Assembly (NCBI RefSeq): GCF_905371695.1
Contig: NZ_CAJPMA010000051.1
Coordinates: 1 to 12,051 of the forward strand
Source: an uncultured Campylobacter sp.
GTDB taxonomy: Bacteria > Campylobacterota > Campylobacteria > Campylobacterales > Campylobacteraceae
DNA: 12,051 bases
Direction: 5' to 3'
Shown: piece by piece, positions 1 to 6,088 of the stretch
Numbering within the stretch: position 1 is the first letter of the stretch
Layout: the number at the start of each line of letters is the position of its first letter
Translations under genes and position numbers: made by a program
Notes under the pieces: model-generated
What the model was told of the DNA's origin: nothing
Database searches by the model: none
Seen by the model: the letters and a program-made list of their open reading frames with translations, nothing else

Positions 1-219
1 GCATTTAAAATTTCGTAAAATCGGCGCGGCGTTTTTGATTAATCTTGCCGTATCCGCGCGCTTAATTCGCAAGGTAAATTCGCGGCAGTATAGTCGTTTG
101 CTTACCTTTGCTCGCGTAAAATTTAGCGCGTCGTATTGCGGACGCTTTTTGTAAGAGGTTTTTGCCTTATCTATTTTTGCGGCTAGAAATTTTTGCCGTC
201 GATAGGTTATTTGCCGCAT
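1..219 (-). CDS. Possible partial small basic protein, runs off left edge (doubtful)
   Basis: A minus-strand frame starts at an ATG at 217-219 and stays open for 73 codons to the window edge; upstream it is stop-free back to a TAA at 295-297. The product would be very rich in Lys and Arg (it begins MRQITYRRQKFLAAKIDK) and resembles no family I know. There is no Shine-Dalgarno sequence in front of the ATG, and the gene would be complete only outside the window. A competing plus-strand frame (2-151) overlaps it. A stop-free run of about 98 codons is mildly unusual, but chance is the simplest explanation. Confidence 0.15.
   Translation of the reverse strand, partial: MRQITYRRQKFLAAKIDKAKTSYKKRPQYDALNFTRAKVSKRLYCREFTLRIKRADTARLIKNAAPILRNFKC
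128..150 (+). terminator. Weak intrinsic terminator candidate
   Basis: A five-base-pair stem GCGTC (128-132) / GACGC (141-145) with an eight-base loop is followed directly by TTTTT at 146-150. This is the shape of a short rho-independent terminator for plus-strand transcription entering from the left. The stem is short, so chance cannot be excluded. Confidence 0.3.
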
Positions 220-334
220 ATCGATTTTCGCGGTCCCGCTTGCGGCCGCGAGCCTACGAGGCAGGTTCTTATAAGCACCTTTGCCACTTTTGCTTTAAAA
301 TTTAGGAATTTGCTAAAATCTCGGGCTAAGTTTT

Positions 335-340
335 TATAAT
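335..340 (+). promoter_or_regulatory. TATAAT -10-like hexamer in non-coding left end
   Basis: A perfect TATAAT follows a T-rich run (AAGTTTTTATAAT), the form that Campylobacter sigma-70 promoters take. A transcript from here would begin near 347 and run into the hairpins at 359-412, then antisense to thiE. No gene lies downstream on this strand, so it is either fortuitous or drives a short RNA. Confidence 0.2.
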
Positions 341-376
341 TCGGCAAAATTTGAACGCGAAATTTCGTTTCGGACG

Positions 377-412
377 AAAATTTCAGCCGACGCGAAAGAT
401 GGCCGAAATTTT
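377..412 (-). terminator. Hairpin just downstream of thiE, candidate operon terminator
   Basis: The arms AAAATTTCAGCC (377-388) and GGCCGAAATTTT (401-412) pair over 11 of 12 positions around a 12-base loop. On the minus strand the hairpin starts 11 bases after the thiE stop codon, and its 3' arm ends in TTTT. The arms are symmetrical, so it could act in either direction. A second hairpin (359-368 with 374-384) shares the segment 377-384, so only one of the two can form at a time. The T-run is short for a strong terminator. Confidence 0.4.
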
Positions 413-423
413 ATAACGGTCGT

Positions 424-1032
424 TTAAAATTTCATCGCATTTTTTAACGCGGCGATATTTTCAGAGATTAAAAGCGGTTTATAAATCGCGCTGACTACGG
501 CGATTAGGTCGATTTTAAGCGCGGATATCTCGGCGATATTTCGCGCGTTTATACCGCCTATCGCGCACACGGGGATTTCTAAAACTTCCTTCGCGCGAGC
601 TAAAATTTCAAGACTAACGCGCGGGGCGCCCGGTTTCGTCGGGCTTTCAAACACCGAACCGAACGCCGCATACGCCGCGCCCGCGTCTTGCGCCCGCAAG
701 GCAAGCTCTAAGTCGCCGTAGCAGCTAACTCCGATAAACGCGCCGTCTCCTAAAATTTCGCGCGCTCTTGCTACACTGCCGTCGTCTCGTCCGATATGCA
801 CGCATTTCGCGCCGATACGAGCGGCGAATTTCAAATCGTCGTTTACGATAAATCTAGCCCCGACGGCTTCGCAAAGAGCTAAAATTTCGCGCGCGACGGC
901 CTCGTTTTTAACCGCCTTTTTGCAACGGTATTGATAAAATTTTACGCCGCTTCGCAAAATTTCGCGAGCGTGAGCGACGATTAGCCCGTCGGGGCTTAAA
1001 ACATCGTCGCTAATCGCGTAAATTTCGCTCAA
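424..1032 (-). CDS. thiE: Thiamine phosphate synthase ThiE
   Basis: Joins HMP pyrophosphate to the thiazole phosphate to make thiamine phosphate, a cytosolic step of vitamin B1 synthesis. The 202-residue product has the TIM-barrel landmarks of the family: YQYRCKK (about 33-39), VNDD with N64-D65, VHIGRDD around H79, GVSCYG near 103, SPTKPG (130-135) binding the pyrophosphate side, and AIGGIN at 167-172. The length is normal. The start is TTG, overlapping the thiD stop as TTGA; MSEIYAISDD is where the family normally begins and no better start exists. The gene is last in the operon and translation is probably coupled to thiD, since no clear ribosome site is seen. The helix motif AREIL occurs three times (22-26, 47-51, 90-94), reflecting a recurrent local DNA word. 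It carries the acidic and basic residues expected, so it is probably active. Confidence 0.93.
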   Translation of the reverse strand: MSEIYAISDDVLSPDGLIVAHAREILRSGVKFYQYRCKKAVKNEAVAREILALCEAVGARFIVNDDLKFAARIGAKCVHIGRDDGSVARAREILGDGAFIGVSCYGDLELALRAQDAGAAYAAFGSVFESPTKPGAPRVSLEILARAKEVLEIPVCAIGGINARNIAEISALKIDLIAVVSAIYKPLLISENIAALKNAMKF

Positions 1033-1772
1033 ATTTTAACTTTATGATTTAAAAGCGTTTTGCCGAATTTCGTAGTTAAACCCGTTTCTATCGCTTCGTA
1101 GACGTATTTTTTAGCGCGCTCGATCGCATCTTCTAACGAAAGCCCTTGCGCTAGCGAGCAAGCAATCGCCGTAGAGAACGTACATCCCGCGCCGTGCATA
1201 ATAAGCGGGTCTGCTAGCGGAGCGCCGAAATTTTGCGTGCTGCCGTCTCTTTTGTGTAAAGTATCGATGCTTTTGCCGTCTTCGACGCGTTTTTTTACGA
1301 TCACGTTGCAGCTTAGCGAACTAAAATCGTCGTTAAAAAGTGCTTTTGCCTCGTAGCGATTAGGCGTAGCGATGGTGGCGAATTTTAAAAGATCGCGAAG
1401 CGCGTCTATGGCGTCGTCTTTGATGAGTTTTACGTTTGATTTGCTGATACAAACGGGGTCTACTACTATCGGTACGCCAGCGTTTTTAAAGCGCTCTAAC
1501 CAGCGCGCGGCGACTTCCATCGTGCGCGTATCAAAGAGCATACCGACCTTGACGGCGTCTATATTAAGCTCTTCGGTTATGCCTCTAATCTGCGAATCCA
1601 CGAAGCCCGCGTAAAGCCCGGAAATATCGTAAGTAGTCTGCGTATTTTCGCAGACGAATACCGTCATCGCCGTAGCGCCGTAACAGCCGAACGCCTCGCA
1701 GGTTTTAAGGTCGGCCTGCGCGCCCGCGCCGCCGACGCTATCCGAGCCCGCAATTATTAAGATATTTTTCAT
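1029..1772 (-). CDS. thiD: Hydroxymethylpyrimidine / HMP-phosphate kinase ThiD
   Basis: Phosphorylates HMP and HMP phosphate to give the pyrophosphate that ThiE uses. The 247-residue ribokinase-fold protein shows AGSDSVGGAGAQADLKT (8-24), the substrate lid, VDPVCISKS (104-112), ATPNRYEAKAL (about 135-145) and the anion-hole loop HGAGCTFS with C197. At the usual pyrimidine-contact motif QNT it reads ENT (E42-N43-T44), a Gln to Glu change. It is slightly shorter than the typical 260-270 residues. The ATG overlaps the stop codon of the upstream binding-protein gene by four bases (ATGA), and its own stop overlaps thiE the same way. It is thus translated as part of the transporter message. No TPP riboswitch pattern is visible before it. 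A pyridoxal-kinase side activity is possible in this family, but the thiE partner argues for ThiD. Confidence 0.93.
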   Translation of the reverse strand: MKNILIIAGSDSVGGAGAQADLKTCEAFGCYGATAMTVFVCENTQTTYDISGLYAGFVDSQIRGITEELNIDAVKVGMLFDTRTMEVAARWLERFKNAGVPIVVDPVCISKSNVKLIKDDAIDALRDLLKFATIATPNRYEAKALFNDDFSSLSCNVIVKKRVEDGKSIDTLHKRDGSTQNFGAPLADPLIMHGAGCTFSTAIACSLAQGLSLEDAIERAKKYVYEAIETGLTTKFGKTLLNHKVKI

Positions 1773-2482
1773 TTTAAATCGTATTTTTCTAAAATTTTAT
1801 CAAACGCGCCCTCTTTTTTTAGCTCGTCTACGGCTGCGTTAAATTTAGCGATAAGCTCGGTTTGTTTATCTTTATCGAATGCCGCGGAAAAGCCCTCGCT
1901 ACCGTCGGGCTCTTTTAAAAACGCTTCCAAGTCGTCGTTTTTCTTTAAATATCCGTAGCCTATCGAGCTATCGACCGCGATCGCGTCGATTTTGCCGGCT
2001 TTTAGCGCTAGTATCGCGCTTGCGATCTCTTCAAAAGGAGCTACTTTCGCGCCTTGAATTTCGTTTGCCGCGCTCTCTTGGACGGTGCCTAGCTGCACGC
2101 CTATTTTTTTGCCGTTAAGAGAGGCTTTGTCTTTGATATCGCTTCCTTTTTTATGAATGTAAAGATTTTCCGTAACATAATAAGGCGCGGTAAAATCGAC
2201 TGATTTCTTGCGCTCGTCAGTCGCGCTCATAGCGCTAATGATGCCGTCTATTTTACCCGTTTTAAGCGCGGCGATTAGTCCGTCGAAGCTTAAATTTACG
2301 AGTTTGTATCTAAAACCCGCTTTTTTTGAGACCGCGTCTAGCAGATCGATGTCAAAGCCCGCGATATTGCCGTTTTCGTCTATAAATTCAAACGGCGGAT
2401 AGTTTGCGGCGGTGCCGATTTTAAGCTCGGCGGCGCTTAGCGCTACGAAGCTTGCCAAAAGTAGGGCGAAAATTTTTTTCAT
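1769..2482 (-). CDS. Periplasmic amino-acid-type ABC transporter binding protein
   Basis: Captures a small solute in the periplasm for the ABC importer encoded upstream. The 237-residue product has a Sec signal peptide (MKKIFALLLASFVALSAA, likely cut before ELKIG) and no lipobox, so it should be a free periplasmic protein. The mature part is the family 3 extracellular solute-binding fold (SBP_bac_3): NYPPFEF (27-33), GFDIDLLDAV (42-51), SATDERKKSVDFTAPYY (86-102) and DAIAVDSS (166-173). R91 and D171 sit where this family grips the alpha-carboxylate and alpha-amino groups, which suggests an amino acid; the side-chain specificity cannot be read from the sequence. A good ribosome site, AAAGGA, lies six bases before the ATG. 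It is followed by thiD with an ATGA overlap. Confidence 0.9.
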   Translation of the reverse strand: MKKIFALLLASFVALSAAELKIGTAANYPPFEFIDENGNIAGFDIDLLDAVSKKAGFRYKLVNLSFDGLIAALKTGKIDGIISAMSATDERKKSVDFTAPYYVTENLYIHKKGSDIKDKASLNGKKIGVQLGTVQESAANEIQGAKVAPFEEIASAILALKAGKIDAIAVDSSIGYGYLKKNDDLEAFLKEPDGSEGFSAAFDKDKQTELIAKFNAAVDELKKEGAFDKILEKYDLK

Positions 2483-2511
2483 TTTTTATCCTTTGGGTTG
2501 AGTTTAAATTT

Positions 2512-3240
2512 TTAATGATTTAGTACTTTGCCTAAAAATTCGCGAAGGCGCGCGTTTTGCGGATTTTCAAAGACGTTTTTAGGTGTATCGTCTACCGCGA
2601 TCTTACCGCCGTCCATAAAGAAAATTCTATTTGCCACGTTGCGCGCAAAGCCCATTTCGTGCGTGACTACGAGCATCGTGATGCCGCGCGCGGCGACTTC
2701 TTTCATAATGTCTAGCACCTCGCCGATCATCTCGGGATCTAGCGCGCTGGTAGGTTCGTCAAATAGTATAACTTCGGGATTCATCGCAAGCGCGCGAGCG
2801 ATAGCGATACGCTGTTTTTGACCGCCGGAGAGCTTATGCGGATAGGCGTTTGCCTTACTTTCTAATCCTACGCTGCGAAGCAGTTCGTAAGCCTTGCTTT
2901 GAGCTTGCTCTTTCGTCATAAGTTTCGTGATCACGGGCGCTAGGGTTAAATTTTCAAGCACGCTTTTATTTGCAAAAAGGTTAAAATGCTGAAAAACCAT
3001 ACTGATGCGCTGGCGAATTTTATTTATATCCGAGTTTTTATCTAAGATATTTTTGCCGTCAACCGAAATTTGTCCGCCCGTAGGCTCTTCTAGCCGGTTA
3101 ATGCAGCGCAAAAAGGTGCTTTTGCCGCCGCCGCTAGGACCGATTATAGCAATGACTTCGCCTTGTTTGACGCTTACGCTAATGTCGTTTAATACGCGAA
3201 GATCGCCGAAATTTTTGCTTAAACTTTTAATCTCAATCAT
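2512..3240 (-). CDS. Polar amino acid ABC transporter ATP-binding protein
   Basis: The cytoplasmic ATPase that powers the importer, working as a dimer on the permease. The 242 residues contain every ABC landmark: Walker A GPSGGGKST (34-42), Q-loop Q84 in MVFQHFNLF, signature LSGGQKQR (137-144), Walker B with D161-E162 in ILFDEPTSALDP, and the switch histidine H194 in VVTHEMGFAR. The sequence is closest in style to the GlnQ/HisP group, and the length is normal. The ATG overlaps the 3' end of the permease gene by eight bases, indicating coupled translation. The binding-protein gene follows after 29 bases. No feature suggests loss of activity. Substrate choice lies with the partner proteins, so a specific symbol is not justified. 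Confidence 0.93.
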   Translation of the reverse strand: MIEIKSLSKNFGDLRVLNDISVSVKQGEVIAIIGPSGGGKSTFLRCINRLEEPTGGQISVDGKNILDKNSDINKIRQRISMVFQHFNLFANKSVLENLTLAPVITKLMTKEQAQSKAYELLRSVGLESKANAYPHKLSGGQKQRIAIARALAMNPEVILFDEPTSALDPEMIGEVLDIMKEVAARGITMLVVTHEMGFARNVANRIFFMDGGKIAVDDTPKNVFENPQNARLREFLGKVLNH

Positions 3241-3940
3241 TGCGGTTTAACCTGCGCTCTAAAATTTTGGCTAATAGCGATAAAAATTTTACGCTCACGT
3301 AATAGACGATACCTGCGAAAATAAGCGGTTTAGGACTAAAAAGCGTGGACTGAAAATTTCTGCTTTGCATCGTGATATCGAAAATTCCTATAAGCCCCAC
3401 GATAGAAGTTTCTTTAAAAAGCGAGATAAATTCGTTCGCAAGCGCGGGCAGGATATTTTTCGTAGCCTGCGGGATAATGATTAGCCGCATGGCGCTTGCG
3501 TAGTTTAGCCCCATCGCGCGCGCGGCTTCCATCTGACCGCGATCGACGCTATTTATACCGCTGCGAACGATCTCCGCGATATAAGCCGAGCTATTTAGTC
3601 CTAGCGCGATAATAGCGGCGTAAATGCTTTCAAATGCGACGAATACGACGAACGCAAAGATAATAAGCTGCAACATTAAAGGCGTGCCGCGCAAAATATC
3701 GATATATTCGTCGATTACGAAAGTAAGGGGCTTAATGTTTAAAAATCTTAAAAACGCGAGTAAAAAGCCCAGAGCGATGCCTATTAGTATGCCGCCTACC
3801 GTAAGTTCCAGCGTCACGCCGTAGCTTTTTAGATACGCCATCCTTTGCGCCTGGCTAAGCTCGGTCGGATAGGCGAAATAAACGCCCGCGCCCACGATCA
3901 GGACGAAGAATAAAATTTTGAAAAATTTTTCGTTAAACAA
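3233..3940 (-). CDS. Polar amino acid ABC transporter permease (HisM/GlnP type)
   Basis: The inner-membrane channel subunit, probably acting as a homodimer because only one permease gene is present. The 235-residue product has an N-terminal membrane segment (about 7-24) and further segments around 42-66, 86-118 and 203-223. The family motif RGTPLMLQL lies at 84-92, and the EAA coupling loop is QMEAARAMGLNYASAMRLIIIPQA (first Glu at 138, Gly at 144), which docks on the ATPase. The start is TTG, supported by AAAAGG seven bases upstream; the next Met (residue 34) would delete the first membrane segment. It is the first gene of the operon that continues through the ATPase, the binding protein, thiD and thiE. 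Confidence 0.9.
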   Translation of the reverse strand: MFNEKFFKILFFVLIVGAGVYFAYPTELSQAQRMAYLKSYGVTLELTVGGILIGIALGFLLAFLRFLNIKPLTFVIDEYIDILRGTPLMLQLIIFAFVVFVAFESIYAAIIALGLNSSAYIAEIVRSGINSVDRGQMEAARAMGLNYASAMRLIIIPQATKNILPALANEFISLFKETSIVGLIGIFDITMQSRNFQSTLFSPKPLIFAGIVYYVSVKFLSLLAKILERRLNRND

Positions 3941-3947
3941 CGCTTTG

Positions 3948-3953
3948 CCTTTT
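3948..3953 (-). promoter_or_regulatory. Ribosome binding site that supports the TTG start of the permease
   Basis: On the minus strand AAAAGG stands seven bases before TTG at 3938-3940. This decides for the TTG start over the internal ATG 33 codons later. Confidence 0.6.
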
Positions 3954-3970
3954 AAAATTTAATGGCGCAA

Positions 3971-3976
3971 ATAATA
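3971..3976 (-). promoter_or_regulatory. Candidate -10 box for the transporter-thiDE operon
   Basis: On the minus strand TATTAT lies 30 bases before the permease start, within an A/T-rich stretch. It is one base from TATAAT, and no clear -35 is seen, as is usual in Campylobacter. A second minus-strand TATTAT at 4048-4053 overlaps the putP -10 box and is an alternative. Confidence 0.35.
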
Positions 3977-4046
3977 CGCAAAATTTGATATTTTTTCGCT
4001 TAAAAAGGCTGCTTTCGCGCCGATTTGATGAAAAATTAAACATAAT

Positions 4047-4052
4047 TATAAT
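4047..4052 (+). promoter_or_regulatory. -10 box of the putP promoter
   Basis: A perfect TATAAT lies in an A/T-rich stretch about 35 bases before the putP GTG, giving a predicted start near 4059 and a short leader. The same bases read TATTAT on the opposite strand, so the two divergent transcription units may compete for polymerase here. Confidence 0.5.
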
Positions 4053-4074
4053 ACCATCTGAATTTTAAAATTAC

Positions 4075-4081
4075 AAAGGGG
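4075..4081 (+). promoter_or_regulatory. Ribosome binding site that fixes the GTG start of putP
   Basis: AAAGGGG ends six bases before GTG at 4088-4090. This supports the GTG start, which also yields the normal PutP N-terminus. Confidence 0.65.
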
Positions 4082-4087
4082 CGTGCG

Positions 4088-5575
4088 GTGAGCTTTGGAT
4101 CTTACGTCGCGATTGCGATTTATTTCGGACTTTTACTTTTTATAGGGCGGTATTCGTATAATAAAAACGCGAATATGAACGAATATTTGCTGGACAACCG
4201 CAGATTAGGACCCGTAGTTACCGCGCTTTCGGCGGGGGCTTCGGATATGAGCGGCTGGATGCTATTGGGCGTTCCCGGCGCTATGTACGCGACTGGAATC
4301 GTTAATATTTGGATGCTAGCGGGGCTAATAATCGGCGCATATTGCAACTACTTATTTCTAGCAAAGCGCCTGCGCGTCTACACCGAAGTGGCGAGCGACA
4401 GTATTACGATCCCGGATTTTTTAGAAAACCGCTTTAAAGACCGCACCAAAATTTTACGCATCGTTTCGGGCGTTTTTATACTTATATTTTTTACGCTTTA
4501 CGTTTCTAGCGGCGTAATAGCAGGCGGAAAGAGCTTTGAGACGTTTTTCGGGTTGCCGTTTAGTTGGGGCGCTATTTTGACGCTGTTTATAGTCGTGTTT
4601 TATACGTTTTTCGGCGGTTTTCGCGCGGTTTGCATTACCGACGCGTTTCAGGGCGCGCTTATGTTTTTCGTGCTGGTCGCGATCCCCGTCGGGGCGTATC
4701 TAAATTTGGATCTACCGCAAAATACGAATTTTTGGGGCGAAATTTCGCACCTTAAACCTCAGCTTTTAGACCCTTTCGCAAATCAGAGCTTTTGGGGAAT
4801 TTTAGGGCTTGCGGCGTGGGGGTTCGGCTACTTCGGACAGCCGCACATTATCGTGCGCTTTATGGCGATTAGAAGCTCTGCCGAGCTCGCGCAGGCGCGC
4901 CGTATCGGCATTAGCTGGATGGTGATAGGTCTAGTGGGTGCTATGATGAGCGGATTTATCGGATTTTTGTATTTTAGTTCGCGCGGCGGTTTAGAGGATC
5001 CCGAAACCGTATTTTTAAGGCTAGGAGAGCAGCTTTTTCCGCCGTTTTTTTTAGGCATTATCGTTTCAGCCGTGCTAGCCGCGATTATGAGCACTATTTC
5101 AAGCCAGCTTTTAGTTAGCGCAAGTTCGGTTACGAAAGATTTTATTTTAGCCTTTTATAAACGCGAAATTTCGGTAAAGGCGCAAGTAGTCATCGGTCGC
5201 TACGCCGTAGTCGCCGTGGCGCTCGCGGCTACGGTTTTGGCGTTTTGCTCCAAAGATACGGTGCTTGGCGCCGTAGGAAACGCGTGGGCGGGATTCGGCG
5301 CTAGTTTTGGGCCGGTGTTGCTATTTAGTCTTTACTGGAAGCGTATGAGCGCGTTAGGAGCGCTCGTAGGTATGGTTGCGGGCGGCGCTACGACGCTATT
5401 TTGGATATATTCGGGGCTTAACGCTTACGCGTATGAAATTTTGCCAGGTATCGTCGCGTCGAGCGTCGCTATCGTAGTCGTTAGCGTCTGGGGGGACGCG
5501 ATAAATAAAATGACCGCCGAGCCGCATGAGCAGGTGATCAAAGACGAATTCGAAAAGATGAAGGATAGGCTATAA
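4088..5575 (+). CDS. putP: Sodium/proline symporter PutP
   Basis: Imports proline together with Na+ across the inner membrane for use as a carbon/nitrogen source or osmoprotectant. The 495-residue product is a full-length SSS-family (LeuT-fold, about 13 helices) protein, close to the 502 residues of E. coli PutP. The Na+/proline site motif SAGASDMSGW is present with D53 (E. coli D55). GFGYFGQPHIIVRFMA (245-260) and STISSQLLVSASSVTKD with S335-T336 (E. coli S340-T341) match PutP rather than the pantothenate or sialate branches. The C-terminal tail is charged and cytoplasmic. The GTG start has a strong ribosome site. No putA lies in the window. It is transcribed divergently from the amino-acid ABC operon and is followed after 30 bases by the lipoprotein gene, probably on one message. 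Confidence 0.95.
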   Translation: MSFGSYVAIAIYFGLLLFIGRYSYNKNANMNEYLLDNRRLGPVVTALSAGASDMSGWMLLGVPGAMYATGIVNIWMLAGLIIGAYCNYLFLAKRLRVYTEVASDSITIPDFLENRFKDRTKILRIVSGVFILIFFTLYVSSGVIAGGKSFETFFGLPFSWGAILTLFIVVFYTFFGGFRAVCITDAFQGALMFFVLVAIPVGAYLNLDLPQNTNFWGEISHLKPQLLDPFANQSFWGILGLAAWGFGYFGQPHIIVRFMAIRSSAELAQARRIGISWMVIGLVGAMMSGFIGFLYFSSRGGLEDPETVFLRLGEQLFPPFFLGIIVSAVLAAIMSTISSQLLVSASSVTKDFILAFYKREISVKAQVVIGRYAVVAVALAATVLAFCSKDTVLGAVGNAWAGFGASFGPVLLFSLYWKRMSALGALVGMVAGGATTLFWIYSGLNAYAYEILPGIVASSVAIVVVSVWGDAINKMTAEPHEQVIKDEFEKMKDRL

Positions 5576-5605
5576 ATTTATGAAAAACGCGGGAGAATAT
5601 AAAAA

Positions 5606-6088
5606 ATGAGAAAATTTACGTTATTTGCGGTTTTTATTTTAGCGCTAGCTGGATGCGGGGATAAAAAAAAGATCGTTCACGAACCGCTAAAAAACGAACT
5701 TTTGGCATACACTAGCAAATCCGAAATAATCGAAGATACGAACCGCACGCTAATAATCGCGACTTATCTAAATCCGATTTATCAAGCAAAACTGGGCGAG
5801 AATTCGGGCGAGACTTTTTTGGTCGCGATAAATCCAAAAGAACGAGAGATCGACGCGACTACGATAAAGGTAAACGGCGATAATAACGGCACTAGCGTGA
5901 GGCTTTTAGACGAGAGCGACGAGCTGCTAAAATTTGCGGGGTTTAGCCTACCTTGGGCACGGTACTACGAGATAACCGCGCCTAGCAAAGACGCGGATAA
6001 TCTATCGCTTACTTTCGAAATTTATCCGTCAAAGAAGGCGTCGTTAAGCTTCGTAAAAGTGTCGAAATCCTTATATTGGAACCCGTAA
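5606..6088 (+). CDS. Small lipoprotein of unknown function
   Basis: The 160-residue product has a short signal peptide ending in a lipobox, LAGC, with the lipidated cysteine at 17, followed by Gly-Asp and a Lys-rich linker. The remainder (about 30-160) is a small, probably beta-rich domain with no motif I recognise; alternating hydrophobic stretches such as TLIIATYLNPIY and SLTFEIYPS suggest a sandwich. A GGGAGA ribosome site lies nine bases before the ATG. From memory, C. jejuni has a putative lipoprotein (Cj0842) in the same place beside slt, so it is likely a conserved Campylobacter gene. It sits 30 bases after putP. Its last 26 codons overlap the end of slt on the other strand. It could be an outer-membrane-anchored accessory protein; no function is assigned. 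Confidence 0.8.
   Translation: MRKFTLFAVFILALAGCGDKKKIVHEPLKNELLAYTSKSEIIEDTNRTLIIATYLNPIYQAKLGENSGETFLVAINPKEREIDATTIKVNGDNNGTSVRLLDESDELLKFAGFSLPWARYYEITAPSKDADNLSLTFEIYPSKKASLSFVKVSKSLYWNP

Larger units (their letters stand above)
1..423. other. Left-edge region without a confident gene
   Basis: No reading frame here can be assigned to a known protein. The stretch holds several inverted repeats: a GC-rich one at 228-251 (TCGCGG and CCGCGA arms around a CCGC-TT-GCGG core), a pair at 69-77 and 102-111 (GCAAGGTAA / TTACCTTTGC), a short hairpin followed by five T at 128-150, and two mutually exclusive hairpins at 359-384 and 377-412. A TATAAT hexamer lies at 335-340 on the plus strand. One minus-strand frame is free of stops from 294 to the edge and one plus-strand frame from 2 to 151; neither gives a recognisable protein. 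It is best read as an intergenic or decayed spacer beyond the end of the thiamine operon. Confidence 0.6.

Noticed and set aside
2..151. 50-codon plus-strand frame open at the left edge
   Set aside because: It is short, Arg-rich, similar to nothing I know, and overlaps another open frame on the other strand; chance is sufficient.
225..290. Possible tRNA in the GC-rich left end
   Set aside because: The inverted repeats do not form a cloverleaf; no GTTCRA-type T-loop or anticodon arm can be placed.
1372..1614. 80-codon plus-strand frame antisense to thiD
   Set aside because: It lies wholly inside a well-conserved gene, has no ribosome site and its product is Ser-rich and featureless; the same holds for the other antisense frames inside the binding-protein, ATPase, slt and gltX genes.
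4025..4039. FNR-like site TTGAT-GAAAA-ATTAA upstream of putP
   Set aside because: The spacer is five bases instead of four and the second half is imperfect; A/T-rich spacers give such matches by chance.
3941..4087. Possible TPP riboswitch for the transporter-thiDE operon
   Set aside because: The conserved CTGAGA and ACCTGATCTGG-type elements are absent from this leader and from the spacer before the binding-protein gene, and the leader is too short.
4564..4755. 63-codon plus-strand frame inside putP
   Set aside because: It is a shifted reading of a strongly conserved PutP segment and shows no protein-like features.
5580..5609. Nine-codon frame (MKNAGEYKK) between putP and the lipoprotein gene, ending in an ATGA overlap
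   Set aside because: It has no ribosome site of its own and contains the lipoprotein gene's ribosome site; most likely accidental.
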